A DNA stretch of 64,000 nt from NCBI RefSeq assembly GCF_030125375.1, contig NZ_JASJUU010000003.1, positions 138,247 through 202,246 on the forward strand, given 5' to 3'. The notes below the pieces were generated by a model. It was not told where the DNA came from, made no database searches, and saw only the letters and a program-made list of their open reading frames with translations. Below, one piece after another: positions 46,786 to 55,403 of this stretch. The position numbers and the translations under genes are program-made. This DNA is from Pseudoalteromonas umbrosa. Its GTDB lineage: Bacteria > Pseudomonadota > Gammaproteobacteria > Enterobacterales > Alteromonadaceae. Position 1 is the first letter of the stretch. Each line of letters opens with the position of its first letter.

Positions 46786-46943
46786 AGCGATTATGCGGTT
46801 TTAGATTTTGGTTTACACATTTGCGTCTGGAATAATGTGAAGTTCACCTTCCAATACAGCTAAATCTGCAAGGTTAATAGGCCTATACGTTGTGCAACTA
46901 GGGTTTTATAAGTCTCCAACAAGAGAGATAAAAAGGATAAATT

Positions 46944-47819
46944 TTGACAGTATTTAGAAATAAGCTGTTTCTGGTAAGTTTGCTAGTATTAGTCGTTATA
47001 TTGGCTTTCATGGGCTATCAGCGCTATACGCAAGAGTATACATCTGCTTTTATAGATCATACTCTTTATTCTGAGGTGCTATCAGAACAAAGAAAAATTT
47101 TTATCAGATTACCAAAAAGCTATGACGAAAATAAAACGTATCCATTAATCATAAAGTCTGATGGAAATTTCAATTTATCTCGGTGGGATGAATCTCTCAT
47201 CCAGCTAGCCCAAGCAGGTAAAGTTGAAGACTCAATTATCGTGGCAATTCCAAATTTATTTTGGACAGACTCACGCAACAGAGACCTAGTCCCTCCATTT
47301 GCTAGAAAAGATGTGGCAATTGAAAAAAGACCTCCAAGTGATAATTCACCTGAAATTTTTGGTCGAGCAGACTTGTTTTTAGCCTTCATTGAAACAGAGG
47401 TAATATCATATGTTGAGGCTAATTATAAAGTGAGTGATAACCGAGTCCTTACCGGCTTTTCTGCTGGTGGTAGCTTTGTTTTATATACGCTTATTACCAA
47501 GCCTGAGCTGTTTTCCGGATACTTTGCTTTTAGCCCTGCAGCTTGGTATGACGACTCTGTGGTTGTTCGAGAGTTTGAAAAAGGGTTGAAAAACGTAGAG
47601 GGTGCCCCGTTATTTTTGTATCTAAGTATAGGCGGTGCTGAGAATGATATTATCACAGGCTCGTTTAAAGGCTTACTCAATGCCATCGATTCATATGGAC
47701 CAGCAAACTTCTACACCCAACACAGTTATAGTGAGGGAGCAGGACATGTTGAAAATCCATATATTTCTGTTCCTTCAGCTTTACAGAGTTATTATCAGTT
47801 TAGGAATGATAAGTTATAA
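46944..47819 (+). CDS. Membrane-anchored PF00756-type esterase (alpha/beta hydrolase)
   Basis: 291 aa from TTG 46944, with AAAAGGA upstream. A hydrophobic helix (LFLVSLLVLVVILAFMGYQR) at the N-terminus anchors or exports it. The domain repeats the family layout: KIFIRLPKSYDENKTYPLII, the nucleophile elbow GFSAGG, FSPAAWYDDS, and a C-terminal HSYSEGAGHVENPY histidine region. The bulky DGNFNLSRWDESL insert differs from the gene before it. Probably a paralogue of the 45985 esterase with a different substrate. No Fur-like site was seen in front of either. Confidence 0.83.
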   Translation: MTVFRNKLFLVSLLVLVVILAFMGYQRYTQEYTSAFIDHTLYSEVLSEQRKIFIRLPKSYDENKTYPLIIKSDGNFNLSRWDESLIQLAQAGKVEDSIIVAIPNLFWTDSRNRDLVPPFARKDVAIEKRPPSDNSPEIFGRADLFLAFIETEVISYVEANYKVSDNRVLTGFSAGGSFVLYTLITKPELFSGYFAFSPAAWYDDSVVVREFEKGLKNVEGAPLFLYLSIGGAENDIITGSFKGLLNAIDSYGPANFYTQHSYSEGAGHVENPYISVPSALQSYYQFRNDKL

Positions 47820-48039
47820 TTTAATGCGCTATTACTAATTGCTTGTTAATAGGTGTTTTATTAATGGTTTTTATATTTTAGTATTAACCATGATTATTTC
47901 TAATAATCTTTAATGGCTTTCATCTCTTTTATATTTAATCTTAATATGATTGTTTATAATCAGCTTGTTTAATTTATTGAAGCGAGGCCACCTGCTAATG
48001 CAGATACTAGCTTCATACAAGCGAAGGATAGAGAGTTAT

Positions 48040-48570
48040 ATGCTGAATACGCACATTAAAACTGAGCGATTAGAGTTAAAAAAGTTAGATGACAAAGACG
48101 CAGCCGGCTTATTAGAGATTTTTTCAGATCCTGAAGTCATGAAATACTGGAATACACCGCCTTGGAATTCAATTGAGCAGGCCCGTCAGTTTATCTCTAC
48201 AAGTGCCGATGCTATGCGAAATTTATCATCCCTTACTTTGGGTATTTATTGCAAAGAAACAAAGCAACTTCAGGGTAAGGTAATGCTGTTTAACTATGAT
48301 AAAGAATCAAGGCGTGCAGAGCTGGGTTTTGGCATAAAGCGTGAGTCATGGGGCAAAGGGATTGTTTTTGAAGCTTCGTCTGCTTTGGTTGAATATGCAT
48401 TTAATCAGTTGAACTTGCGCAGATTAGAAGCTGAAATTGATCCTGACAATACTGCATCAGGAAAAGCGTTGGAAAGGCTTGGCTTTGAACAAGAAGGGCT
48501 GTTAAAGCAGCGCTGGGAGATAGGCGGTATCGTATCTGACTCCGCTATATATGGCTTGTTGGCAAAATAA
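48040..48570 (+). CDS. GNAT acetyltransferase, RimJ/RimL type
   Basis: 176 aa from ATG 48040, which has AGAGAG 5 bases upstream; the longer frame from 47950 was not used. It starts with KTERLELKKLDDKDAAGLLEIF and contains the RimJ/RimL pattern RAELGFGIKRESWGKGIVFEASSALVEYAFNQL, where the R-x-x-W-G-K-G loop binds acetyl-CoA, and the closing RLEAEIDPDNTASGKALERLGF. Members acetylate N-termini or small molecules. Target unknown. Confidence 0.88.
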   Translation: MLNTHIKTERLELKKLDDKDAAGLLEIFSDPEVMKYWNTPPWNSIEQARQFISTSADAMRNLSSLTLGIYCKETKQLQGKVMLFNYDKESRRAELGFGIKRESWGKGIVFEASSALVEYAFNQLNLRRLEAEIDPDNTASGKALERLGFEQEGLLKQRWEIGGIVSDSAIYGLLAK

Positions 48571-48649
48571 TCATAAAGCGCTTTAGTTTAATAATTGGGT
48601 AGGCTACTTCAAGGGAACTTAATTTGGAATATGGTTGATTTGGTGATAG

Positions 48650-49006
48650 TTACTCCCAAGCCACTAGGTCGAACGCTTTTCTAGCTTCTATAAGGGAGCA
48701 GTCTGTTTTTATTATTAATTGCTGTAACGTAATATTAGGATTTGCATTTATTTCAGCCACTAAATCAGCAATACTTGGTTTGGGTTTCAATTTGTTTAAT
48801 GCCTCAAGTACCCAGTGCCAGCTGGGTTCATCCTGCTGTCGTATGCTTTGAATGATTAGCTCACATTGTGACCAATTTCCCTGTAGCCGCCAGTTTCTTG
48901 AGCGGCCTTTTCGATTAAGTTGCGCTCCGGTAGCCTTAATGATGCCTTTTAGTTCATTTGCATGATTGACTCGGCGTACAAAGCTATTTAATTGGATATC
49001 AAACAT
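48650..49006 (-). CDS. RRF_GI-like protein (ribosome recycling factor-like, genomic-island type)
   Basis: 118 aa. The pattern RSRNWRLQGNWSQCELII followed by NPNITLQQLIIKTDCSLIEARKAFD recalls the short family named RRF_GI (PF12614), often annotated ribosome-recycling-factor family, found in Vibrio and relatives in genomic islands. It is much shorter than true RRF (about 185 aa), so it should not replace frr; recycling activity is not established. It lies alone among AT-rich accessory genes and has no obvious partner. Identification by recalled pattern only. Confidence 0.65.
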   Translation of the reverse strand: MFDIQLNSFVRRVNHANELKGIIKATGAQLNRKGRSRNWRLQGNWSQCELIIQSIRQQDEPSWHWVLEALNKLKPKPSIADLVAEINANPNITLQQLIIKTDCSLIEARKAFDLVAWE

Positions 49007-49272
49007 AGAGGGTTCTTAAGGCAAAACGAATAGGAATTATAACAAAATTAGCAGAGATTAGCTCTGGCAATGCTAATTGTACATTCAATATGATGTCGTG
49101 CGGTGCGGTAATATTTAAGTGGTTGTTTATATTGATTTTTTTAAAGTGAGTGAAGTTGAACGTTATGTATGCTGGGTAATTATATGAATATGCAATGCGG
49201 GTTTATCGAGTAATTACCACCCTTAATGCATCACTTGGGTATGCACTAAACTTAGGTGTAATAAATTAAAAA

Positions 49273-49289
49273 GACCGCATAAAGCGGCC
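49273..49289 (-). terminator. Terminator downstream of the broken peptide gene
   Basis: On the minus strand a GGCCGC/GCGGTC stem (one G–T pair) with a TTTAT loop is followed by TTTTT. It lies 14 bp beyond the stop of the degenerate precursor-peptide gene. Confidence 0.7.
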
Positions 49290-49303
49290 CTTTCACTATA
49301 TTA

Positions 49304-49452
49304 TTAAGCACACGTCTCTTTTGCGTCATGTATCGAAAGCCTACACACGTTCGCGGTTCTGTGTGTACCAGCAGCTGCGATTTTAGGTGTTGCTTCTAAC
49401 GCTAAAGATTGGTTTTTATTTAGATTTTTAAGTGATTTTTCTTTATTTTAAT
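49304..49452 (-). pseudogene. Degenerate RiPP-like precursor peptide (copy 3)
   Basis: Reading the minus strand from about 49437 gives a leader with KSLKNLNKNQSLALEATPKI, then AAAG in place of the GG site, then a core with two Cys (ANVCRLSIHDAKETCA), ending at TAA 49306–49304. That leader matches copies 1, 2 and 5. Two faults break it. The aligned start codon is ATT at 49452–49450, behind AAAAGGA. The A run at about 49425–49429 has five A, putting the start out of frame, where six would restore it. It still has its own terminator. It is either a decayed gene or a sequencing error plus a non-standard start. Confidence 0.6.
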
Positions 49453-49585
49453 ATTTATATTATATCCTTTTAATTATCTCCAATTTAAAGTTATATATAT
49501 TTTTCTTGGTTGTCAATACTGCTTTTATTTTAAGTGGGTTTTTGGTTTTTAAATGCAGGTGTAGGTGATTTATAATATAATTTAT
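49453..49585. other. AT-rich gap upstream of the broken peptide gene
   Basis: About 130 AT-rich bases between the degenerate peptide gene and the hairpin ending the tannase-family gene. It should contain the promoter of the former. No other feature was recognised. Confidence 0.4.
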
Positions 49586-49619
49586 AAGAATTAGCGATAT
49601 TGAAATATCGCTAATTCTT
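49586..49619 (-). terminator. Long-stem terminator after the tannase-family gene
   Basis: A perfect 15-bp stem (arms 49586–49600 and 49605–49619, AAGAATTAGCGATAT and its complement) with loop TGAA. On the minus strand the T-rich TTCTTATAAATT follows. It lies 9 bp beyond the stop of the gene. Confidence 0.85.
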
Positions 49620-49627
49620 TATATTGG

Positions 49628-51289
49628 TTATTTTAGAAACCCTGCGTGAAAGCTAGTTGCTTTTGTTGGGTCACCCTTGCCCTTATAAACAGCTTGTATT
49701 GGATAGGGATAAGCTGGTTGTTCTTTGATGACTTCACCTTGATCATTTTCTTTTTGGGTGAGTAAAGAGTCAGGGGCTACGCCGCCAATTAACCAAGCTT
49801 CGAGTGCACCTATCGCATCATAGGTTGAGTTACCCGGTCCGTCTATGCCGCAGTGAACCACGCCAGGCAGTAAAAAAAGTCGAGCAAAGTCTCTGACTTC
49901 CTGATGGTGACCATGCATAAATGTTTCTACATTCTCGTACCAATCAATAGTGGCATATGCTGGAATTGCCGCATCAGACCAGCCATGTAGCACAATCATT
50001 TTACCACCACTCTCTTTGAACTGTCGCAAATCGGGGTCGTCAGCATCTATTATTTGGCTAATTTCTTTTAGGTTTTCTTTTTCATCTTGATAAGAGAAAT
50101 CCCACCAGTCATAGTCGACATCTAGCGCTTCTGGATATGCGAGGTACTTTAAGTATTCAGTTGCTGCATAATAGGCAAATGGCTGAAGTTGAGGGAGCAA
50201 TGGCGTGACCCAGCCTACCCATTCAGGCTCAGAACCATAAGGTAAACCACCATAAATTATATCGTCTTGTGCGTTTTTGGATGGTGCATATAAAGCTTTT
50301 ACAGCTTCGACTTGCTGTTTTGATAAACAATTGCTTACTTTACCTGCTTCACAGGCGAGAGTTTGTGGGTCAAAATCACAAAGTCTTGGATCACTGATCA
50401 CACCATCTACTAATCCGTCTTTATGATCGCATGCGCTCATAACTGCGCTGGCTATCATCGGGATTTCTTGTGATGATAAAATTGGTTCATTTCTGTCATT
50501 TAAAACAGCTCGGGCATTATCCATGCAGTTGACCAAATTTACATCGGTATAGTTTACCGTTGGGCCTCGTGCTATCACGCCATCAAAATCATTGGGGTAG
50601 CGCTTAGCTGCCATGACACCGGCGTGCCCGCCCTTTGAGCAGCCTGTTATGAACGAATATTGTGGCTGTGTATGATAAAACTTTTCTATGATGGCTTTTG
50701 CTGCAACAGCGACCACATGGTTGGCGCGATAAGCAAAGTCTATTTTCAATTGCTGGTTGTTTCTGGCCCATTTACCGTCAAAGCCATATGCGGTATGGCC
50801 GCCATCATGGCTCATGGTGGCGTAGTGCCTTACTATTCCAGCCATTGGAGGGTAGGGGCTAACATCGCCACAAAAACCCATACAGGCGTTGAGTAGATAT
50901 TTTTGGTTCCAAACAGCTCTTGCTGGCAAGCGAAGTTCAAATCGGATTGTGGGCGATACGTATCCTTTGACTAGGCAATGATCTGGCAATTGTGTCTGAG
51001 ATCTAGGAATTGGTGCGCCCATAAGTCTGCTGTGTTTGTAGGCCCATTCAGACTCAGTGGCATTCATTTGATACCCTTTCACAAAGCTTGACTCGATCAC
51101 ATTAGTTGCAGCTTCGCCTCTTTCTAGTTTCGAAAAATCATCGAAACGCAATGACATGCAGGCGCGCTCCTCTGCACTTAGTTGTGGTTCAGTTTGTGCC
51201 ATTAATTGAGTTGAAACGCTACTAACACACATAAAAACCAGTGGGTAGGATACCTTACTGGTTAAACTAAATTTAATCTTCATACCCAT
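49628..51289 (-). CDS. Exported tannase/feruloyl esterase-family hydrolase
   Basis: 553 aa with a signal peptide (about 1–31, ending LMAQ). The family (PF07519) nucleophile motif GCSKGG, with its linked cysteine, is intact, as are the Asp region GWSDAAIPAYATIDWY and VVHCGIDGPGN, whose Cys-His pairs with the first Cys in the CS-D-HC arrangement. Members hydrolyse gallate or ferulate and related aromatic esters outside the cell. A perfect palindrome with a Fur-like core lies 20 bp upstream, so iron probably regulates it. Breaking a catechol-type ester to free iron-binding phenolics is conceivable. AGGAG precedes the ATG at 51289. Confidence 0.88.
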   Translation of the reverse strand: MGMKIKFSLTSKVSYPLVFMCVSSVSTQLMAQTEPQLSAEERACMSLRFDDFSKLERGEAATNVIESSFVKGYQMNATESEWAYKHSRLMGAPIPRSQTQLPDHCLVKGYVSPTIRFELRLPARAVWNQKYLLNACMGFCGDVSPYPPMAGIVRHYATMSHDGGHTAYGFDGKWARNNQQLKIDFAYRANHVVAVAAKAIIEKFYHTQPQYSFITGCSKGGHAGVMAAKRYPNDFDGVIARGPTVNYTDVNLVNCMDNARAVLNDRNEPILSSQEIPMIASAVMSACDHKDGLVDGVISDPRLCDFDPQTLACEAGKVSNCLSKQQVEAVKALYAPSKNAQDDIIYGGLPYGSEPEWVGWVTPLLPQLQPFAYYAATEYLKYLAYPEALDVDYDWWDFSYQDEKENLKEISQIIDADDPDLRQFKESGGKMIVLHGWSDAAIPAYATIDWYENVETFMHGHHQEVRDFARLFLLPGVVHCGIDGPGNSTYDAIGALEAWLIGGVAPDSLLTQKENDQGEVIKEQPAYPYPIQAVYKGKGDPTKATSFHAGFLK

Positions 51290-51308
51290 TTATCTCCTTT
51301 TAAAGGTT

Positions 51309-51335
51309 TGTAATTGATAATAGTTATCAATTACA
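51309..51335. promoter_or_regulatory. Fur-like palindrome upstream of the tannase-family gene
   Basis: A 27-base perfect palindrome: 12-bp arms TGTAATTGATAA and TTATCAATTACA around TAG. Its core TGATAAT-A-GTTATCA (51315–51329) matches the 7-1-7 Fur box pattern with one mismatch in the dyad. It differs in one base from the site at 63978–63992 before the TonB receptor. It lies 20 bp before the tannase-family start codon. Confidence 0.75.
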
Positions 51336-51483
51336 TCCATTGTCTTGTATAGACTTTAGAAACTCAAGATATTTGTGGCCATTTAGTTGTTGTAACTAGT
51401 CTATCAAAGCTGACAAGTGTGTTGCTTATCCAGCTCAATATGTCTCAGTAGTTTAAAGGGAGTTCATACTTGGTGAAGTATGG

Positions 51484-54400
51484 CTACACTTCCAAAATAG
51501 GTAAGGTTATCTTGATCCTAACGCCCCCTATTTCACTATGATTGGCGCTGATAATACCGCCATGGCGTGTTATTAAGTCTTGGCATATAGCAAGGCCGAG
51601 CCCTGTGCCGCCTTTGTATAAGGTCTTATTTTGTTCGCTTTGATACATACGTTTAAAAATATCTTTAAGCTCGGAGTCAGAAACACCTGGCGCACTGTCT
51701 CTGATTGAAATATTTAATTGACCTGCTTTTATGTATGCTCGAAGCTGGATAGTTGCCGGTGCAGCGCTGTATCTTAAACTGTTCGATAAGATATTTGAGA
51801 GTACTTGTGTCAGCCTATCCAAATCGGCGTGCATGAATAATTGATCAGATAACTTAATATCAAACTGAAATTGAGAGTCTGGACGTTGATTTACCCGATC
51901 TTTTGCATCATTACACCATGAAACTAACCAAGGTTTTACTGGGTGATAAGCTCTGTTTAGTGGGCGCTCCTCTAGCTCTGTCATTGCTAATTGGTCAATA
52001 TCTGCGACGAGTTTATTGATGTCTCCTATGCGTCTATGCAACAGTTCATATGTCTTTTCAGTGTCTTCTAACAGGTTATATTCCAGCCCTTCGATGGACA
52101 TTTTTAACACGCTTAATGGGGTGCGGATCTCATGGGAAACTTCAGCTAAGAGCTGTTTTTTCCTTGCTAGTAGTGCTTCAGAAAACTCAGCTCTGTCTTT
52201 TACTCTTTGTTGAGTGGCTAAAATATTAAACTGCCACTTCATTGCTAGGTACATGCAAAGTAGGGCTGTAATTAACATGATTGAATAGGCAGGCCATGTT
52301 TGCCACCAGGGCGCGAGCAATGTGAAAGAGTAGCTAACAGGTTGGCCATGCTGACCTCGCGCTGTTGCTCTTACTTGAAATTCGTAGTCTCCGGGTGAAA
52401 GATGATTGTATGTAATTTCGCTTAAACTTGTCGGTTCACTCCATATTTCACTACTGCCGAGCAAACGAGTCTGATACATAACTCGTTCAGGGGAAGCCCA
52501 ATCATTATGGCTAAACTTAAAGGTGATTTGCAAAGTGTCTGAAGAAAACTGGAAGTTACTCTCTTGTGGATGAATTAACGGCGGGTAAGAGTGGTTGCCA
52601 CCTATGCCTAACGATGTCACTTCGAGTAATGTGCTTTTTAAATTGGGATTTATGTCAAAATTGTCTGGGTTAAAGTATGTAAGTCCGCTACCAGAGCCCC
52701 AATAGAATGTATTCTCAAGCAAAGCTGCTGTATTCAAGGTTGCATCGACGGCAATGTAGCCATTGTCATAGACAAAAGCATCCAACTCTAATGGGGCATC
52801 AGGCATAAAAAGTTGGGTTGTTTTAAGTCGATTATTACCCCGCTCAGTACCAATCCAAAGGGCGTCCTGATGGTACTTTAAACCAAGTACAATATTGCTA
52901 CTCAGACCTTCTTGCTGGCTGATATGACGGCCAAGCCACCGGCTATTATCTTCTTTGAGTGCGAGTACACCTGACCTTGTGCCAAGATAGATAATTTGGT
53001 TGTCATCTTGTTCGATACTGTATGCCCAATTGCTGGGAAAACCGCCGGATTCAGTGAATTTATATACTATATCGTTTGCTAAAAAGTAGGTACCGCCGCC
53101 ATTGGTTACAAACCAGACACGTTGCACATTATCAACAAAAACATCTATCACATATTCAGCTCGTGCAAGTTTAAGAAATTGCAGTTTCCCGTTACAGCTA
53201 CGGTACAGGCCGCTTTGTGTTGCTATGTACATACAGCCATCAGGTGCTGCTATTATTTGGTGAACTATATCGGCAGATAAGCCTTGCTCATGCCAAATGT
53301 GGGTACTTTTGCTCTGAGTTAATACAATTATGCCTTGACGACTGCCCAGCCAAACACGGCCTTGGTCATCTTTTGCAATACTGTGAATATAACGATTAAA
53401 AAGAGATGCGACAGGTGTTAACCATTCTCCGTTGTCGAGTATTTGTACACCAGTGCCATATTGGCCGAGCCATAACTGCTCATTGATATTTGTCAAAGCA
53501 CTGACACGCTCATTGAGTAAGCCACTACGCTTTGAAAGTAACTTGAATCCCGCCTCGCGGATTCTATTAATACCACCACCATATGTAGATACCCAAATAT
53601 GCCCTTGAGCGTCTTTCATTAAACCACGTATGTGCTTATCGCTGAGACCATTTTGTTTGTTGTAGTTGTAAGCTTGATTATTCCTTAATTTAAATACACC
53701 CCAGCTATCGTCACCTAGCCACAATGTCTCATGCTTATTGTCGAACATAAGAGCTGTAACGTTTGGTGTTTGTATTCCAGACAAGATATCAACGCTATGT
53801 GTTGATTTATCTAAGCGGCATACCTGACCGCTTTTAAGTGCAAAGTAAACGTGTTGCTTTGCTCTTGTTACTGCAGTAGTTATACCTTGGCATTGGTTAT
53901 TAAACTGGTATCGCGATAATTTTCCCTGCTCTAGTTTGAGTAACCCTGAACTCGATGCAATCCAGAGTGTCTGCTCATTAACGGTTAAATTAAAAATTTG
54001 TTCTGTGTGCGCATAGCTGATTAGTTTTTTCGGCAGATTGTTGTCATATTGGTATAGGGCATTTTGCGTTGAGAAAAAGAGCGTTTCATTTATTACTTCA
54101 ACATTATTTACTTTATCCAAAAAGGGCTTTCCATCAATTTTTAGCACTTGAAAGCTATGACCATCAAAAAGATTAAGGCCTTTGTCTGTAGCAAGCGCTA
54201 ATTTATTGGAATTGGTCTTTGCAATGTCCCAAACTCGATTATTGATTAAGCCATGACTATCGTTAAAGCACCTAAAATGATCACCAATATAGTGACATAG
54301 TCCTTCTCCATTGGTGGCGAGCCATAAAGCCCCTGTTTTATCTTGGATGGTTTTATAAACGGCACCGGTTGGCAGACCCTGGCGGGTAGAAAAGTGCCTG

Positions 54401-54783
54401 ATATCAGACAATGCATTTAGCTCAAATTGCGCGGGCTTCACTTGAGTCCAAAGGGGAGGGGCTTTTTTATTGTGAACAGGTTCAAAATCAGCCCTTAAAG
54501 ACTCTGATGTGAATTTATCGATGAATTGGGCTGTAAAGTTTCCGGTTTTTTCCCAGCTTATTTTTATACTTTTGTCTAAGTCTCGCTGTGCTGACTTTTT
54601 TAATGTGGGTTGGCCCTGTGGCAAAATTAAATTTGCTGTGTCTAGCCACTGTACTGACTGAGAAGGTTCAACTGTTAGCTCGTATATTGCATTATGAGGT
54701 GAGTCATTATGTGCAGCTGCTGAAAAAGCAGCAAAAATACACAATAGGCAAGCAATGAATCGGAACAATAATATACTTCCCAA
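51484..54783 (-). CDS. Hybrid-sensor histidine kinase with two-component propeller (Reg_prop/Y_Y_Y)
   Basis: 1099 aa with an N-terminal signal/anchor helix. About residues 130–700 contain Reg_prop blades (GALWLATNGEGLCHYIGDH, GHIWVSTYGGGINRIREAG), forming two seven-bladed periplasmic propellers, then a Y_Y_Y domain (about 745–825, LSPGDYEFQVRATARG). A membrane helix lies at about 838–858, HisKA (SHEIRTPLSVLKMS, phospho-His near 884) and HATPase_c (NILSNSLRY, GGTGLGLAIC) follow. Most relatives carry a receiver and AraC-type HTH at the C-terminus; this one ends after the kinase, so its regulator is elsewhere. It senses a periplasmic ligand, often a glycan in the family. It is on the same strand as the tannase gene but ~195 bp from it. 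Confidence 0.92.
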   Translation of the reverse strand: MGSILLFRFIACLLCIFAAFSAAAHNDSPHNAIYELTVEPSQSVQWLDTANLILPQGQPTLKKSAQRDLDKSIKISWEKTGNFTAQFIDKFTSESLRADFEPVHNKKAPPLWTQVKPAQFELNALSDIRHFSTRQGLPTGAVYKTIQDKTGALWLATNGEGLCHYIGDHFRCFNDSHGLINNRVWDIAKTNSNKLALATDKGLNLFDGHSFQVLKIDGKPFLDKVNNVEVINETLFFSTQNALYQYDNNLPKKLISYAHTEQIFNLTVNEQTLWIASSSGLLKLEQGKLSRYQFNNQCQGITTAVTRAKQHVYFALKSGQVCRLDKSTHSVDILSGIQTPNVTALMFDNKHETLWLGDDSWGVFKLRNNQAYNYNKQNGLSDKHIRGLMKDAQGHIWVSTYGGGINRIREAGFKLLSKRSGLLNERVSALTNINEQLWLGQYGTGVQILDNGEWLTPVASLFNRYIHSIAKDDQGRVWLGSRQGIIVLTQSKSTHIWHEQGLSADIVHQIIAAPDGCMYIATQSGLYRSCNGKLQFLKLARAEYVIDVFVDNVQRVWFVTNGGGTYFLANDIVYKFTESGGFPSNWAYSIEQDDNQIIYLGTRSGVLALKEDNSRWLGRHISQQEGLSSNIVLGLKYHQDALWIGTERGNNRLKTTQLFMPDAPLELDAFVYDNGYIAVDATLNTAALLENTFYWGSGSGLTYFNPDNFDINPNLKSTLLEVTSLGIGGNHSYPPLIHPQESNFQFSSDTLQITFKFSHNDWASPERVMYQTRLLGSSEIWSEPTSLSEITYNHLSPGDYEFQVRATARGQHGQPVSYSFTLLAPWWQTWPAYSIMLITALLCMYLAMKWQFNILATQQRVKDRAEFSEALLARKKQLLAEVSHEIRTPLSVLKMSIEGLEYNLLEDTEKTYELLHRRIGDINKLVADIDQLAMTELEERPLNRAYHPVKPWLVSWCNDAKDRVNQRPDSQFQFDIKLSDQLFMHADLDRLTQVLSNILSNSLRYSAAPATIQLRAYIKAGQLNISIRDSAPGVSDSELKDIFKRMYQSEQNKTLYKGGTGLGLAICQDLITRHGGIISANHSEIGGVRIKITLPILEV

Positions 54784-54939
54784 AGAGAGTTTATAATATG
54801 ACCATATTATAGTTATGGCCTTGAGCTTTGTGCAGCAAATTTAGCTACGTTGCAATCCTTTGAAAGTAGCACGATATTACCATATTAAGCTAATAAGGGA
54901 ATCGGAAAGTATTGATGTTGGATAATTTATTAAGGTGTT

Positions 54940-54967
54940 AAACACGCAATCGTTTGAAAGCGTGTTT
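54940..54967 (-). terminator. Hairpin after precursor peptide copy 4
   Basis: On the minus strand AAACACGC pairs with GCGTGTTT across a 12-base loop, with TTTAACACC following. It lies 11 bp beyond the stop of the peptide gene at 54978. Confidence 0.7.
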
Positions 54968-54977
54968 ACGAGTCGTT

Positions 54978-55172
54978 TTAACACGAATAAGAGTTACATA
55001 GTACCGTCTCACACTCAGGATATTGTGACGGGCAGGTCGTAGTACCACAAGGCACTAGCCCTGTGTAACAGCGCATACTGTTGTAAGCACCTGCAACGTT
55101 TTGAGTTTGTTTTGCTTCAAGTGTTTTTTGTTCTTTGTTTAATAATTTAATTTGTTTCTTTTTAAGTTTCAT
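54978..55172 (-). CDS. RiPP-like precursor peptide, copy 4 (64 aa)
   Basis: 64 aa from ATG 55172, with AAGGA 8 bases upstream. The leader MKLKKKQIKLLNKEQ and NVAGA end correspond to the other copies, though the second glycine is Ala. The core (about 34 residues) is the most Cys-rich, with six Cys, plus Thr and Ser (CGTTTCPSQYPECETVLC). A terminator follows at once. It is adjacent to another copy at 55404 in the same orientation, separated by about 230 bp. The histidine kinase gene lies 195 bp further on. Cys-rich cores with Ser/Thr fit lanthionine or disulfide cross-linking, but no LanB/LanC-like gene is in the window. Confidence 0.75.
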   Translation of the reverse strand: MKLKKKQIKLLNKEQKTLEAKQTQNVAGAYNSMRCYTGLVPCGTTTCPSQYPECETVLCNSYSC

Positions 55173-55403
55173 ATTTTTTTCCTTAAAATACTGTTTTTGA
55201 CATATTAGTTTTAGGGGGGTATTTAGACTGGTATTGATTATTTATATCTTTGCGGTATAAATTTTTATTTGCTTAAATTTATAAAGCGTTTAAATTCAAT
55301 TCATAATCGAACTATTCAAATAAAAGTACCACCCTGCTGCGAACTTTGTAAAATGAGCTCCTATGGTACCTTTTAAGTTTACTACTTTTGAATCAGCAAC
55401 TTA

